The notes: generated by a model not told the origin, from the letters alone. 64,000 nucleotides of DNA from Natrinema versiforme (GCF_005576615.1 NZ_CP040330.1:310001-374000), one strand, 5' to 3'; positions 34,547 to 43,857 are shown, counted from the first letter of the stretch. Numbers and translations: made by a program.

Positions 34547-35290
34547 TCACCGAATGTCGTTGGTCTTGAGCTGGTCGAGTTCGCGGCTCCAGCCCCGATC
34601 GCCGCTGAGCCAGAGGGCGCTGTAGTCGAAACTGTTGGTCGCGCGAGTGAACTGACTGCCGTCGGGGATCGGCTCGCCCGGTTCGACGTCGGTCAGTTCG
34701 TGCCACCACTCGCGATCGGCTTCGGTCCACGGGGTCTCCGACTCGTACTCGCGCCACCGAACGAGCAACCGGTCTGACTGGATCTCGGCGTCACCGGTGA
34801 CGGTGACCGTAATCTCCTCATCGAGGCCGTCGTAATCCGACGAGACGGTTTGGTTCGGCCGATCAGGGAGCAGTGAGATGTCTTTCTCCGAACTCCCGAA
34901 CTCGATCTCCTCGGGCTCGAGGCCGACGTGTGGCATCTCGTGTTGCCCGGCCCGTGAAACGTGGAGCGATCCGCTTCCGCTGATGCAATCACCGATATCG
35001 AACTCCTCGGTGTCGAACACATACTCGCTGCTCGCCACGCTGACCGCCGCGAGACCGGTTCCGTCGTCGATGACCACGCGGGTCGAACCCTGCTCGACGA
35101 CGGTCCCCCGGACGTGATACGTCTCGTCGGTGTATCGATCGCTCTCGGTGTACCCCGCGAAGTCGAGCTCGATCTCCGAAATCGGATCGGACCCGGGCGT
35201 ACACTCGTCGTCCTCGAGCGAGCCGGTACAGCCCGCAATCGCCCCGAGCGCACCCGTTCCCCCCGTCACCAGATAGCGTCGTCGTCGCAT
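34547..35290 (-). CDS. Tat-type haloarchaeal lipoprotein, 247 aa
   Basis: Start MRRRRYLVTGGTG followed by a short hydrophobic stretch and lipobox AIAGC near residue 20, the usual haloarchaeal Tat lipoprotein signal. The mature part opens with acidic SLEDDE and contains an OB-like segment (YHVRGTVVEQGSTRVVIDDG near 75) resembling nucleic-acid-binding or DUF4131-like folds, then a beta-rich acidic C-terminus. Exported and lipid-anchored; ligand unknown. ATGs upstream add a non-signal leader. Confidence 0.78.
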   Translation of the reverse strand: MRRRRYLVTGGTGALGAIAGCTGSLEDDECTPGSDPISEIELDFAGYTESDRYTDETYHVRGTVVEQGSTRVVIDDGTGLAAVSVASSEYVFDTEEFDIGDCISGSGSLHVSRAGQHEMPHVGLEPEEIEFGSSEKDISLLPDRPNQTVSSDYDGLDEEITVTVTGDAEIQSDRLLVRWREYESETPWTEADREWWHELTDVEPGEPIPDGSQFTRATNSFDYSALWLSGDRGWSRELDQLKTNDIR

Positions 35291-35663
35291 CGGTCCCACC
35301 ATATCATGCATGTGAATAATACCTTCCGGTTTCGGTATAATCAAATAGAAATCGGTCTATCGAAGCCGGTGGTCAGAACCGCTGTCCGTGTGAATGAGTC
35401 CGCGCCGAGCACCGAAAGAGTCAATTCGATCATATGGTTCACCTGCTCGAGTGCTATCGAACCGACGTTCCGCCACGCTCGGCGGACGACGGCGGAACCG
35501 TACCCGTAATCTACCCTCGTTCGAACCGCAGTGGCCGGTTCCTCGAGCCGAACGGTCGTCCGTGAGTCTGGACTCGAGTAGACGGGTATTTTCCGCTGGA
35601 GCCCATCTATCTGATAATGCATACGGAAACCGATTATACTAGTTTGCTCGAGAGTTCTGCTCG
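35291..35663. other. Intergenic, promoter regions only
   Basis: AT-containing sequence upstream of both divergent genes: AATAATACC near 35311-35319 suits the lipoprotein on the minus strand, and ATTATACT at 35633-35640 suits the repeat-protein gene. The open frames between them are not haloarchaeal in composition, so no gene is called. Confidence 0.5.
35633..35640 (+). promoter_or_regulatory. TATA box of the valine-ladder repeat gene
   Basis: ATTATACT is 24-31 nt upstream of the ATG at 35664. Confidence 0.6.
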
Positions 35664-36320
35664 ATGAACCCGACTCGCGTCGACTTCGTGGTCGACCTCG
35701 CGTACGGGATTATGATTTTCGCTGCGGTCGCACTCATCGTCGCGGTCGAGACCAGTGTCGGCGTCGCGTTCGGGCTCGGAGTGCTGGCCTCCTATGTCAT
35801 CCACGTCGTGTGGAAGATGGCCCGATTCGACCCCGACTGGATGACGACCGAGGTCGCCGAACGAGTCGAAGAGACGGTCACCGACACGGTCAGTAAGGAG
35901 GTCGAAGAGACGGTCACCGACACGGTCAGTAAGGAAGTCGGAGAGACGGTCAGCAAGGAAGTCGAGGAAACGGTCAGCGATACTGTCAGCAAAGAAGTCG
36001 AAGAGACCGTCAGTGATACCGTCAGTAAGGAAGTCGAAGAGACGGTCAGCGATACCGTCAGTAAGGAAGTCGACAACGTGGCCGAAAAAGTCGGGGAGAC
36101 CGTCAGTGAGGACGTGACCAAGACGGTCGAAGAGACGGTTACCGACACGGTCAGCAAGGAAGTCGAGGAGACGGTCAGTGACACTGTCAGCGAGGAGGTC
36201 GAGAAAACGGTCAGCCAAGCGGTCGACGAATCCGCTGCCGACTCAGTCGAGACGGACGAGGACGATTCGGACCCGGACGACCGAGAAGAACCGCGTCCCT
36301 CGAGTTCGGGCGCGGAGTAA
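35664..36320 (+). CDS. Membrane-anchored valine-ladder repeat protein, 218 aa
   Basis: Two TM helices (about 7-27 and 31-50) are followed by ~120 residues built from a 12-residue unit such as VEETVSDTVSKE, with Val at every fourth position, then an acidic Ser/Asp/Pro tail. About nine full or partial units occur. The i,i+4 valine spacing gives an amphipathic helix but does not fit heptad (3.5) or hendecad (3.67) coiled coils. No family is recognised; a membrane-associated structural or scaffold role is only a guess. The TATA box is well placed. The opposite strand is also open (194 codons) because of the repeat. Confidence 0.78.
   Translation: MNPTRVDFVVDLAYGIMIFAAVALIVAVETSVGVAFGLGVLASYVIHVVWKMARFDPDWMTTEVAERVEETVTDTVSKEVEETVTDTVSKEVGETVSKEVEETVSDTVSKEVEETVSDTVSKEVEETVSDTVSKEVDNVAEKVGETVSEDVTKTVEETVTDTVSKEVEETVSDTVSEEVEKTVSQAVDESAADSVETDEDDSDPDDREEPRPSSSGAE
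35865..36226 (+). repeat. 36-bp in-frame tandem repeat
   Basis: Units such as GAAGAGACGGTCAGTGATAC... recur with 36-bp period and third-codon-position divergence, with one short unit near 35940 and one interruption near 36070-36125. Synonymous drift between units suggests the protein sequence is under selection. Confidence 0.8.
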
Positions 36321-36380
36321 CCCGGACCCGGGTCGGATAAATTCGGACCAGCGACGGCCTCGAGACGCGACGCGGACGGA

Positions 36381-37004
36381 CTACTCTTCCCGAGTGCGGA
36401 ACGCGCGAACGGTGTCTCGCTTCCCCGACTCGGCGTCGACCTCGAGCAGGCCGAGATCGGTAAACACCCGGTTCCAGTCGCGGTGGTACAGCGGGAAGTC
36501 GTCGTTGACGTAGCTCACGTCGGGGCCGTCCGATTCCGACCCGTCGTCGTCGCCCTCGTTCTCGACCGTGATGAGGAGGTCGTCGGTGATCCGGGTCAGG
36601 TCCTCGAGCACCCACTCGGCGTCGGGGTGGATGTGCTGGAGCGTCTCGACCGAGTAGACGATATCGAATCGGCCGTCCGCGAAGTCGCCGACGGTGTCCT
36701 CGATCGTGTCGTGATAAAACGTGCCGCCGGCGGCGAGGTCGGGGTAGGTCTCTTCCATCACGTCGAAGGCGTCGTCGTTGACGTCGATGCCGTGCAGATT
36801 CTCGAAGCCGTGTTCGTAGAGATGTGCGAGGTGACGGCCCGAGCTACAGCCGAGTTCGAGGACGGCCGCGTCTCGGTCGACGAACCGATCGAGAATGCCG
36901 TGAATCGACTCGCTCCGATGGTCCGGTCCGTAGTAGGCGTAATACTCCGGTGAATATGCGCCGGACCGTTCTGCCCACTGACGGCGGACCTCGTTAGAAT
37001 TCAC
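36381..37004 (-). CDS. Class I SAM-dependent methyltransferase, 207 aa
   Basis: Rossmann-like methyltransferase: motif I AVLELGCSSGRHLAHL near residue 47, HGIDVNDDAFDVM near 70, FDIVYSVETLQHIHP near 112. A short Asp/Glu/Ser-rich insert (GDDDGSESDGPD) near 150 is a halophilic loop. Substrate not predictable. It converges with the repeat-protein gene and is divergent from the K+ channel. Confidence 0.87.
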   Translation of the reverse strand: MNSNEVRRQWAERSGAYSPEYYAYYGPDHRSESIHGILDRFVDRDAAVLELGCSSGRHLAHLYEHGFENLHGIDVNDDAFDVMEETYPDLAAGGTFYHDTIEDTVGDFADGRFDIVYSVETLQHIHPDAEWVLEDLTRITDDLLITVENEGDDDGSESDGPDVSYVNDDFPLYHRDWNRVFTDLGLLEVDAESGKRDTVRAFRTREE

Positions 37005-37178
37005 GTGTGTCGTTCTCGGCGGACACCTAAAGCCTAGTCGACTCGTCCGATTCTCGCCGGCCGCTGTCGTCGGTTCCCGTGCGGGGTCCGAGAGCCGAGG
37101 ACGGACCCCGTCTTCGGGCGGCCGAGGGCACGATAATCCGAGGGCCTACGTATCTCCTGCGAGGAGTACCGCTGTCGA

Positions 37179-38030
37179 ATGACCACAGACTCGTCGCCCG
37201 GAACCCGAACGCTTCGGGAGACCGTCCGTTTCTACCTGCTCGATCATCGGACGCCGCTGGGAAAGGCGATCGACATCGCGCTGTTGGCGTTGAACCTCGT
37301 GTTCGTCGCGGCCTTCGTCGCGGAAACCTATCCCCTCTCCGACGACCTCCGGTCGTTCCTCTGGGGACTCGAGGTCGCGATCGCCGTCGTCTTTCTGGCG
37401 GAGTACGTCCTGCGGCTGTACGGTGCCGAGGATCGACTCGCGGAGTTTCGCAACCCCTACACGATTGTCGACCTGATCGCGATTCTCCCGACGCTACTCG
37501 TGGCGGGCTTGCCGGGTGTCACGATGGCCGCCAACGCCGGCTTTCTCCGCGTGGTCCGGGTCGTCCGCGTCCTCCGATTCTACCGGTTCACGAGGGACGC
37601 CGAGTTCTTCTTCGGGACGATTTCGGACAACGCGTTGCGTGCCCTGAAGTTGCTGCTGACGGTGTTGGTGCTCCTGTTCGTCTCCGCCGGCCTGTTCTAC
37701 AGCGCGGAATACGCCGCGAATCCCGACGTCGCAACGTTCGGCGACGCCTTCTACTACGTCGTGGTCGCCCTGTCGACCGTCGGGTTCGGCGATATCGTCC
37801 CGGTCACGACCGCAGGCCGGTGGATTACCGTAGCGGCGATCCTGGCAGGGATCATCGTGCTCCCGTGGCAGGCGAGCAAGATCGTCCGCGAGTGGAGCCA
37901 CAGGGGGACGGTCAACGTCGCGTGTCCGAACTGCGGACTATCGTCTCACGACCGGGACGCCTCCCACTGCAAGGCGTGCGGTCACGTCATCTATCAGGAG
38001 TTCGAATCCGACAATCACGGCTCCGAATGA
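37179..38030 (+). CDS. Voltage-gated K+-channel-type protein with C-terminal zinc ribbon, 283 aa
   Basis: Six-TM ion-transport family: S1-S3 between residues ~30 and 115, S4 FLRVVRVVRVLRFYRFTR near 122 with regularly spaced Arg, S5/S6 flanking the selectivity filter STVGFGDIVP near 200. After S6 the protein ends with CPNCGLSSHDRDASHCKACG near 250, a CxxC..CxxC zinc ribbon that would sit in the cytosol. K+ flux is predicted from TVGFGD. The zinc ribbon may mediate assembly or regulation. Confidence 0.92.
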   Translation: MTTDSSPGTRTLRETVRFYLLDHRTPLGKAIDIALLALNLVFVAAFVAETYPLSDDLRSFLWGLEVAIAVVFLAEYVLRLYGAEDRLAEFRNPYTIVDLIAILPTLLVAGLPGVTMAANAGFLRVVRVVRVLRFYRFTRDAEFFFGTISDNALRALKLLLTVLVLLFVSAGLFYSAEYAANPDVATFGDAFYYVVVALSTVGFGDIVPVTTAGRWITVAAILAGIIVLPWQASKIVREWSHRGTVNVACPNCGLSSHDRDASHCKACGHVIYQEFESDNHGSE

Positions 38031-38414
38031 GAACGCCTCGAGAGTTTACTTTCGTTCCGAAGACACCCTGCCTCAACAGCTGTTGGTAACACACCGTGTC
38101 TTCGCTGCCGCACTCGAGGACGGGCGCTCGGTGGTACGACAACTGTCGATATCGCAACGGTCAAAAATCGACGAGACAGTCGGTCTGGGTGACCGAAACG
38201 ACGGCGCGAACGCCAGCGAAACAACAGAGTTGAATCACGAAATCCCTCCTGTGCCGCGGTTTCTACCGACCGATGTGTGTTTATTCCCGTCGTCCTGAGA
38301 CCGAATATACGCTCGTCGATGACGGCATCGACAGGTGACGAAATAGAGATCGAAAAAATATGAGTTATCAGTCTGGAGTCGAGCGTATGTACTACCGACT
38401 CACACATTCCAATA
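38031..38414. other. Intergenic upstream of the MQO-like gene
   Basis: No gene is seen. AT-rich words at about 38277-38284 (TGTTTATT), 38303-38310 (GAATATAC) and 38355-38363 (AAAAATATG) are candidate promoters; the last would give a leader of about 30 nt for the gene at 38415. Confidence 0.45.
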
Positions 38415-39797
38415 ATGTCTGGTAAATACGACCTCGTAATCGTCGGCGGTGGTATCAGTGGCGCGTCCCTCCTGTACACGACCGCGAAGTTCACTGATAT
38501 CGACTCGATCGCGCTGATCGAGAAGGAATCGGAGATCGCAGCGATCAACTCCCACCACACGAACAACTCCCAGACCCTCCACTTCGGGGATATCGAGACC
38601 AACTACACGCTCGAGAAGGCCGAAGAGGTCAAAGAGGGGGCGGAACTCCTCGCGGGCTATCTGGAGAATCAGGACCCCGACCGGGAGATGCACTCGAAAC
38701 GCAGCAAGATGGTGCTCGGTGTCGGCGACGAGGAGGTCGCGGAACTCGAGGAGCGCTACGAGGAGGAAGGCTTCGGCGACCTCTTCCCGAAACTCCGACC
38801 GATCGACCGCGAGGAGATCGCCGAACTCGAGCCCAAGGTCGTCGAGGGCCGCGACCCCAACACGGACATGCTCGCGCTCCAGACGCCGGACGGCTACGTC
38901 GTCGACTACGGCGAGACGACGAAGTCCTTCGTCGAGCAGGCGAGCGAGGAAGCCACCGTCGATGTCTACACCGGGACGAAAGTCGAGGACATCACGCCGA
39001 CGCTCGACGGATACACGATCGAGACCGATAACGGCCGCTTCGACTCCGACGCCGCCGTCGTCGCCGCCGGCTCGCACAGCCTCCAGATCGCGAAGGAACT
39101 CGGCTACGGGCAGGACAAAGTCCTGCTCCCCATCGCCGGGAGCTTCTTCCTCGCGGACGACCTCCTGAACGGGAAGGTCTACACGCTCCAGATGAAGAAG
39201 CTGCCCTTCGCCGCAGTCCACGGCGACGCCGACGTCCACGACGGCAGCATCACCCGCTTCGGACCGACCGCGAAACTCGTGCCCACCCTCGAGCGCGGCC
39301 GCATCTCGACGGTCAAGGATTTCCTCGACGTGTTCGGACTCAACGCGGCGGCGTTCCTGAGCTACGCCAACATCCTCTCGGACCGAATCCTCCTGCCGTA
39401 CGTGCTCCGGAACCTCGTCTACGACCTCCCGAACGTCGGCCGGAAACAGTTCCTGCCCCACGTCCAGAAGGTCGTCCCGAGCGTCGAACTCGAGGACATC
39501 GAACGCGCGAAAGGTTACGGCGGCGTCCGCCCCCAGATCGTCGACACGAAGAACAAGTCCCTCGACATGGGCGAGGCCAAAATCGTCGGCGACGACATCA
39601 TCTTCAACATCACGCCGTCGCCGGGTGCCTCGACCTGTCTCAAGAACGCCATGCGCGACACGCACACGCTCCTCGAGTTCCTCGACGGCGACTACGAGTT
39701 CGACGAGGAGGCGTTCCGGTCGGAGACGATCGATAACTTCCCGCGCGGCGACGATTCCGCCGGCAAGAAAGTCGCTGCACCCGACGCCGACGACTAA
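38415..39797 (+). CDS. Malate:quinone-oxidoreductase-like FAD oxidoreductase, 460 aa
   Basis: DAAO/MQO-type flavoprotein: FAD motif LVIVGGGISGASLLYTTAKF at residue 7, acidic strand end ALIEKESEI near 34, then NSHHTNNSQTLHFGDIETNY near 45, which resembles the MQO N-S-x-x-N-x-x-T segment. GGVRPQIVD near 372 and NITPSPGASTCLKNA near 402 belong to the FAD-closing region. Predicted to oxidise malate (or a related hydroxyacid) and reduce quinone at the membrane face. The exact substrate is inferred. No TM helix. Confidence 0.82.
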   Translation: MSGKYDLVIVGGGISGASLLYTTAKFTDIDSIALIEKESEIAAINSHHTNNSQTLHFGDIETNYTLEKAEEVKEGAELLAGYLENQDPDREMHSKRSKMVLGVGDEEVAELEERYEEEGFGDLFPKLRPIDREEIAELEPKVVEGRDPNTDMLALQTPDGYVVDYGETTKSFVEQASEEATVDVYTGTKVEDITPTLDGYTIETDNGRFDSDAAVVAAGSHSLQIAKELGYGQDKVLLPIAGSFFLADDLLNGKVYTLQMKKLPFAAVHGDADVHDGSITRFGPTAKLVPTLERGRISTVKDFLDVFGLNAAAFLSYANILSDRILLPYVLRNLVYDLPNVGRKQFLPHVQKVVPSVELEDIERAKGYGGVRPQIVDTKNKSLDMGEAKIVGDDIIFNITPSPGASTCLKNAMRDTHTLLEFLDGDYEFDEEAFRSETIDNFPRGDDSAGKKVAAPDADD

Positions 39798-39914
39798 CTG
39801 ACTGCGCCGCGTCGACTCCGTTCGATCGGTTTCTATTCTCTCTCTCGTGTCTCGCCCGACAGCGGGCGATTCGAAGGGGCCGGAACCCGACCGATGCCGT
39901 CTGACGTGATCGGC

Positions 39915-40378
39915 CTATTCTGAGCGCTCGCTCGAGCCCTCGCCCATCCGCTCGGTGTAGTCCCAACTGAAGATCTCGCGGGGCTCGATCCGGATCCGAA
40001 CCTCGTCGCGGTCGTCGTCGAGTAATCGCTGGGCGAGCGGCGAGTCCGTGTCGCCGAGGTAGCGCTCGACGAGGTCGCGCAGGACCGCCGTGGCGTTCTC
40101 CGAGGAGACCTCGACGGTTCCGTTGCCCCTGATACCGCGGTAGGGAACCCGATTCGTCGAGATATCGAAGGCGATCTCCGGGTCGTTCCGCAGGAAGCGG
40201 ACCACGTCCGCGGTCGCCTGCGTCGCACACTCGAGCGAGCCGTCGCGATAGCGAAACCAGAGCGTGACGAGCCAGAGCGAGCCGTCCGGCCGGTGGGTGG
40301 CGAGTCGGATCGGATTTCCGCCTCCTGCAGGAAGGCCTCGACCTCGTCCTCGGTCCACGCGCCGCGGAAGTCGGTCAT
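39915..40378 (-). pseudogene. PNPOx-family protein gene broken by a 1-nt frameshift
   Basis: The N-terminus MTDFRGAWTEDEVEAFLQEA lies in one frame, and the rest (PIRLATHRPDGSLWLVTLWF ... to the stop at 39915) lies in another. Restoring one C/G pair near 40311-40314 would join them as ...AEIPIRLATHRPDG..., a normal start of the FMN split-barrel family (about 154 aa). Both parts are haloarchaeal in composition and the downstream frame is otherwise intact. It is either a recent pseudogene or a base-calling error in a short G run. Confidence 0.82.
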
Positions 40379-40417
40379 GCTCGAGACCTTCGCGGCGGAC
40401 CGTTGAAAACGTTCGAC

Positions 40418-41446
40418 CTAACGGCGGCTCTCGATTCGGGCCCCGACGCTGCTAGTTTGGCTCTGCGTCCTCGTCTGGTCCGGCTCTCGTCCCGCCTCGG
40501 AGTCGGTCACACCGGCGTCGTCCGCCGATCCGAGTATGTCCGTCCGGAACGTCCGTTCGTACGAGAGGAACTCGAGCGGGACCTCCCGTTGACTGCCGCC
40601 GTACTCGAGGGTCGCGGTGAAGTCGACGGTCAGGTTCGAGGTCTCGTCGTTCCGGACGTGCGTGACCCACCACTCGTCGAGTTCGTCGGTGTCGATCGCC
40701 GCGCCGGCCTCGAGCGTCTGGGTACTGTCCGGCGAGAGTACGAACTGTTCGCCGGCGACGCCCTGTCCCACGACGATCCCGTTCAACCGGACGGTGTACC
40801 CGATCTCCGCGATCGGAATCGGGAGCGGCGTCGGATTGGTTACGGTCGCCGACGCCTCGATCGGCGTCCGGTTGGCGGTGGCGTTGCCCCACCGTGCGTC
40901 CGTCGCTTCGACGACGAACAGCGTCCGGCCGCTGGCGCGAAATTCGCGTCGCTCGTCGGTCTGCAACGGCTCGAGCAGGTCCGTCTGCACGGTCCGGGTT
41001 CGCGTCCACCGGTCCGCCGGATACTGGACACCCGCGTAGTCGACGACGATATCGGGTTCGATTCGGACCGTGGTCGTCTCGCCGTTGGCGACGTGGGAGG
41101 CCCACCAGCCCGGGATCTCGTCGTTGTCGATCCACGTCGACACGGACACCTGACTCTCTCGACCGGCGACGGCCACGCCCTCCTCGCGCCCCGTCGCGAC
41201 CTCGATGTCGTTGAGGCGGACCGTATACGAGACGTCGGCCGCGGCGTCGCCGACGCGAAGCAACCGCGGGTTGTCGACGGTGACGGTGGTCTCCACTTCG
41301 GTTCGCTCGCTCGTGACGGTTCCCCACTCGTTGTCGACCGATTCGACTCGCGGCCGGTCCACCGCGAGCAGCCCGTAGCCCGCGGCTGCGACGATCAGGC
41401 CGATCGCGACGAGAATCACCATCCACGTCCGGCGGCCGGGGCCCAT
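40418..41446 (-). CDS. LEA14-type (WHy) two-domain membrane-anchored protein, 342 aa
   Basis: An N-terminal TM helix (about 8-28) anchors two similar WHy/LEA_2 beta domains: residues ~40-160 (TTVTVDNPRLLRVGDAAADV, YTVRLNDIEVATG, WASHVANGETTTVRIEPDI) and ~175-300 (SATVTNPTPLPIPIAEIGYTV, YTVRLNGIVVGQG, WVTHVRNDETSNLTVDF), then a Gln/Ser-rich tail. The internal duplication is plain. The family is linked to desiccation or stress proteins; the extracellular role is unknown. Confidence 0.83.
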   Translation of the reverse strand: MGPGRRTWMVILVAIGLIVAAAGYGLLAVDRPRVESVDNEWGTVTSERTEVETTVTVDNPRLLRVGDAAADVSYTVRLNDIEVATGREEGVAVAGRESQVSVSTWIDNDEIPGWWASHVANGETTTVRIEPDIVVDYAGVQYPADRWTRTRTVQTDLLEPLQTDERREFRASGRTLFVVEATDARWGNATANRTPIEASATVTNPTPLPIPIAEIGYTVRLNGIVVGQGVAGEQFVLSPDSTQTLEAGAAIDTDELDEWWVTHVRNDETSNLTVDFTATLEYGGSQREVPLEFLSYERTFRTDILGSADDAGVTDSEAGREPDQTRTQSQTSSVGARIESRR

Positions 41447-41683
41447 CTATCGAATCCCCCGCACGGCCGTAGTTCGACCCGCGCGTTACACGTTCAAGCC
41501 GTTGAAGTCCGGGGGGATTGGTTGTGCGGTGGCCAGTTCGCGGCTCGAGACCAGGGACGGGTACCGAGTTCGATATCGGCCCCGCCGGCCGCTCGACGAC
41601 CGCAGACTGGGCAGTCGCAGGCACCATCACCATCGCAACGCAGTACCTATGACGGTCCGATTGCGGGTTCCAGTACGATTTCC

Positions 41684-43069
41684 ATGAGACGACGAGTGCT
41701 CGGCGCGATTTCGGCCGCAGTCGCATTGACACTCCCCTGGGTCGTCGTGTCGGGGGCCACCGATCTCCTCCCTCGGCTCGCAACGGTCGCCGGGTTCGAG
41801 TACCAACCGCCGGTCGCGCTCACCACCCTGTCGACTCTCGGGACGGTAATCGTGACCGGGCTCGCCGTCCTCGGCGCGGCGTTCCTCCTCGCGTGGGCCG
41901 CGGAAACGGCTGAAAAGGACGTCCCACAGGCGTTCGCGATCGCGGTGCTCGCGGTGTTAGCGGTCGCGCCCGAGTACGCCGTCGACGCGCTCTACGCGTG
42001 GAACGCGGGCGTGTTCGCGGGCACCGAGCGCGGGATCGAGGCCGGCAACCTGGCCGTCGCCAACATGACCGGCGCGAACCGAATCCTCATCGGTATCGGC
42101 TGGGCCGGCGTCGCCCTCTTTACGATCTTCCGCCGGGGTTCGGCCGCCGATCCCGCGGTCGAGCAGCGATCCGGCCGCTTCTCCAACGTCGTCATCCTCG
42201 ATCGGGAGATCGGCCTCGAGATCGTCTTTCTGCTGCTCGCGACGCTCTGGGCATTTCTCGTCCCGCTCAACGGTGGTATCGACATCTTCGACATGCTGTT
42301 TCTGGTCGGCCTGTACGTCTGCTACATCGCAGTGATCCTCCGCGGCGAGGTCGAACCGGACATGGACCACGTCGGCGTCCCGGCGTACCTCCAGAACTTT
42401 TCGAAGCCGCGCCGGATCGCGACCGTCTTCCTCCTCTTTGCCTACTCGGGCCTGTTGATCTTCACGGCCGTCGAGCCGTTCGCCCACGGCCTCGAGTCCC
42501 TCGGCGAGAGCGTCGGCATTCCCTCGTTTTTCATGATCCAGTGGATCGCGCCGCTGGCCTCCGAAGCGCCGGAACTCATCGTCGTCGTCTATCTGGTGAA
42601 CAAGGCGCGCTCGACGGCGGGCTTTAACGCACTGATCTCCTCGAAGCTCAACCAGTGGACGCTGCTCATCGGGACCCTCGTCGTCGTTCACTCGATCGCG
42701 CTGGGTGAGTACGGCACCCTCTCGTTCGACTTCAAGCAGTCGGCCGAAATCTGGCTCACTGCCGCGCAGTCGTTCTTCGCCATCTCGCTGCTGATCCGGT
42801 TCGAAATCTCGGTCGGGGAAGCGCTCACGCTGCTCGCACTGTTCCTCTCGCAGGTCTTCCTCGAGTTCGCCATCATCCGCGAGTTCGTCACCCTGCCGGT
42901 CTCGAGCACCCAACTCCTGCTCGTCTACAGCGCGATTTACCTCGTGCTCGGGACGGCGCTGTTCGTCAGCCGCCGGCGGGCGCTCGGTCGGCTCGTCCGG
43001 CGAACCGCGGGGACGGTCGGCGACGCGATGTCGATCGGCGGGGAGAAGCCCCAGAGCGCCGACGACTGA
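41684..43069 (+). CDS. Sodium/calcium-exchanger-family membrane protein, 461 aa
   Basis: CaCA-superfamily transporter with about 11 TM helices in two homologous halves. The alpha-repeat segments are VAPEYAVDALYAWNAG with NMTGANRILIGIGW (about 88-142) and PLASEAPELIVVVYLVNKAR with SSKLNQWTLLIGTL (about 287-330), in which E replaces or accompanies the usual G-S/N-x-x-D/E ion ligands. Exchanges Na+ or H+ for Ca2+ or another cation. The true start is MRRRVLGA at 41684; the frame runs open far upstream only as a shadow of the WHy gene. Confidence 0.88.
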   Translation: MRRRVLGAISAAVALTLPWVVVSGATDLLPRLATVAGFEYQPPVALTTLSTLGTVIVTGLAVLGAAFLLAWAAETAEKDVPQAFAIAVLAVLAVAPEYAVDALYAWNAGVFAGTERGIEAGNLAVANMTGANRILIGIGWAGVALFTIFRRGSAADPAVEQRSGRFSNVVILDREIGLEIVFLLLATLWAFLVPLNGGIDIFDMLFLVGLYVCYIAVILRGEVEPDMDHVGVPAYLQNFSKPRRIATVFLLFAYSGLLIFTAVEPFAHGLESLGESVGIPSFFMIQWIAPLASEAPELIVVVYLVNKARSTAGFNALISSKLNQWTLLIGTLVVVHSIALGEYGTLSFDFKQSAEIWLTAAQSFFAISLLIRFEISVGEALTLLALFLSQVFLEFAIIREFVTLPVSSTQLLLVYSAIYLVLGTALFVSRRRALGRLVRRTAGTVGDAMSIGGEKPQSADD

Positions 43070-43116
43070 AGTCGCCGGCCATACGTCTACGTTCGTAGCT
43101 GTCGTCGACCCTGTCG

Positions 43117-43857
43117 ATGCTCTCGAGCGGTCCGCTGCGGTCGGAGACGGCGCTCACGATCGCGGCCGCAATCGCTCTCGCTGCCGTTCACCTCCTCGCC
43201 GGTCGGCTTGGCGTCGGCGGCCGAATTCCCCGGAGCCGATGGCTGTCGATCGCCGGCGGCGTCTCGGTCGCGTACGTGTTCGTCCACCTCCTGCCCGAGG
43301 TCCGGGAGGCCGCGGCGACGCTCGCGGAACACGGACCGGCGACCGGCGTCGCCGAACACCACGGCTATCTGATCGCCCTCCTCGGGTTCGTCGTGTTCTA
43401 CGGCCTCGAGCAACTCGCTCGTCTGACCACCGACGACCGGAGACGAGAGGACGAGACTACCGGAGCGAGGCTGTTCTGGGTCCACGTCGGCTCGTTCGCC
43501 GCCTACAACGGTATCGTCGGCTATCTCCTGTGGGATCGCGAACTCGGTAGTCTGTTCCTGTTTTCCGTCGCGATGGCGCTGCACTTTCTGGTCACGGACG
43601 ACGGCCTCCGGACCCATCACGGCGCGACGTACCACCGCCGCGGTCGGTGGGTGCTGTCGGCGGCGGTGATCGCCGGATTCGGAGCCGGCTACGTCCTCGA
43701 GGAGACCGAACTCCTCCTCGCGGTGTTCGTGCCGTTTCTGGCCGGCGGCATCGTTCTCAACGTGATCAAGGAAGAACTGCCGTCTGACCGCGAGAGCCGG
43801 TTCTGGGCGTTCGCGGGCGGTGCGGCGGGCTATGCCGTCCTGTTGCTCTTCGTTTGA
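43117..43857 (+). CDS. ZIP-like polytopic membrane protein, 246 aa
   Basis: Seven or eight hydrophobic helices. FVHLLPEVREA near residue 55 resembles the HxxPE of ZIP metal transporters, but the canonical HNxxD and HExPHE metal-site motifs are not found; a TDDGLRTHHGATYHRRG loop near 165 carries histidines. Metal transport is therefore uncertain. Same strand as the exchanger gene, 47 bp downstream, and possibly co-transcribed. Confidence 0.72.
   Translation: MLSSGPLRSETALTIAAAIALAAVHLLAGRLGVGGRIPRSRWLSIAGGVSVAYVFVHLLPEVREAAATLAEHGPATGVAEHHGYLIALLGFVVFYGLEQLARLTTDDRRREDETTGARLFWVHVGSFAAYNGIVGYLLWDRELGSLFLFSVAMALHFLVTDDGLRTHHGATYHRRGRWVLSAAVIAGFGAGYVLEETELLLAVFVPFLAGGIVLNVIKEELPSDRESRFWAFAGGAAGYAVLLLFV

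Noticed and set aside
35634-36218. 194-codon open frame opposite the valine-ladder repeat
   Set aside because: Produced by the 36-bp repeat; its N-terminus lacks a promoter, and the sense frame has a TATA box, TM helices and synonymous drift.
35865-36226. Possible CRISPR-like repeat array
   Set aside because: Repeats are contiguous and in frame with no unique spacers, so they are coding.
40403-41683. Long open frame continuing upstream of the cation exchanger on the plus strand
   Set aside because: It is antisense to the WHy protein gene; composition is not that of a protein, and the exchanger family begins at 41684.
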